Of a DNA stretch of 64,000 nt, positions 63,723 through 64,000 are shown in pieces. The notes beneath the pieces were generated by a model. It was not told where the DNA came from, ran no database searches, and saw only the letters and a program-made list of their open reading frames with translations. The translations under genes and the position numbers were made by a program. The first letter of the stretch is position 1, and every line of letters begins with the position of its first letter. Source of the DNA: Enterococcus sp. PF1-24 (GTDB lineage Bacteria; Bacillota; Bacilli; Lactobacillales; Enterococcaceae); contig NZ_JARXWL010000010.1 in assembly GCF_029893325.1 (NCBI RefSeq), positions 1 through 64,000 of the forward strand, written 5' to 3'.

Positions 63723-64000
63723 ATGAAGAAGACAGCTTTAAGTTTATTAATCTCATCTTCGCTTTTATGCATCGGTTCATGGCAAACAAAAGGCGAATAC
63801 ACAACAGAAGAGTACACAGACGGTGTAACAACTTTTGTTAAGGTAACCAATCCAAATGGCGGGGAAACATTAAGTTATGCAAAAGATAGTGGCTTGAAAT
63901 TAATCAATCGCAAAGTCGATGGTTATCGCTATGCTTTTAAAGATGCTAACAGCAATGGTAAATTAGACACTTGGGAAGATTGGCGTAAAGAAGATTCTGA
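63723..64000 (+). CDS. Secreted GH3-type beta-glycosidase, 5' part only
   Basis: The first 92 codons of a gene cut by the window end. It opens with a signal peptide (KKTALSLLISSSLLCIGS). After a beta-strand-rich region comes FKDANSNGKLDTWEDWRKED, a calcium-loop-like D-N-NGKLD-EDWR motif found at the start of many GH3 beta-glucosidases. The assignment rests on that motif alone. ATG 63723, or TTG 63720 in the same frame, follows AAGGGGG. Confidence 0.6.
   Translation, partial: MKKTALSLLISSSLLCIGSWQTKGEYTTEEYTDGVTTFVKVTNPNGGETLSYAKDSGLKLINRKVDGYRYAFKDANSNGKLDTWEDWRKEDS

Noticed and set aside
63584-63841. Plus-strand open frame of 85 codons
   Set aside because: Its second half is an out-of-frame reading of the signal-peptide gene starting at 63723, and the composition is not protein-like.

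Overview
The window is low-GC Gram-positive chromosomal DNA, most likely from the genus Enterococcus or a close relative. The evidence is gene order plus family resemblance: priA-def-fmt-rsmB-stp-prkC, rsgA-rpe-thiN, mreC-mreD followed by a SagA-type NlpC/P60 hydrolase, and cinA-recA-rny, together with a RecA that begins as in enterococci. No rRNA, tRNA, CRISPR array or intact insertion sequence was seen.

Layout. 0.2-4 kb: a MarR/rhodanese pair on the minus strand, then patatin, PC4-like and YicC genes. 4.1-11.1 kb: a LacI-controlled sucrose or fructo-oligosaccharide operon (ABC importer without its ATPase, GH32 hydrolase, ROK fructokinase). 11.1-17.4 kb: a beta-glucoside PTS operon (EIIB-EIIC-EIIA-GH1-lipoprotein phosphatase) facing a PRD activator across a catabolite-control site. 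17.6-27.3 kb: housekeeping block gmk, rpoZ, priA, def, fmt, rsmB, stp, prkC. 27.4-38.3 kb: an alpha-galactoside cluster (AraC regulator, DUF5107-TPR protein, GalM, ABC importer without ATPase, GH36 alpha-galactosidase) lying between prkC and rsgA, which are normally neighbours. 38.4-40.8 kb: rsgA, rpe, thiN.

40.9-54.2 kb is accessory in character. It has three secreted paralogues with a shared C-terminal repeat module, an epsilon-type antitoxin followed by a wrecked zeta toxin, a DUF2798 membrane protein behind a leader terminator, an MFS transporter, a zinc-ligand-less Tag glycosylase, a carboxyethylornithine-synthase gene split by one amber codon, and a MarR-GNAT-49-residue peptide unit. 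54.5-63.3 kb returns to core functions: mreCD, sagA-like hydrolase, cinA, recA with a LexA/DinR box, a DUF2975/XRE pair, and rny behind a long structured leader. The window ends inside a secreted GH3-type glycosidase.

The strongest observations are the zeta-toxin relic with intact antitoxin, the amber codon in the ceo gene, rsgA apparently starting on ATC, a 123-bp palindromic intergenic repeat at two loci, a GH1 enzyme whose acid/base Glu is Gln, the unrecognised 49-residue peptide gene, and structured leaders ahead of rny, the DUF2798 gene and the GH3 gene. All positions are read by eye. Family names are from recognition of motifs, not database searches.
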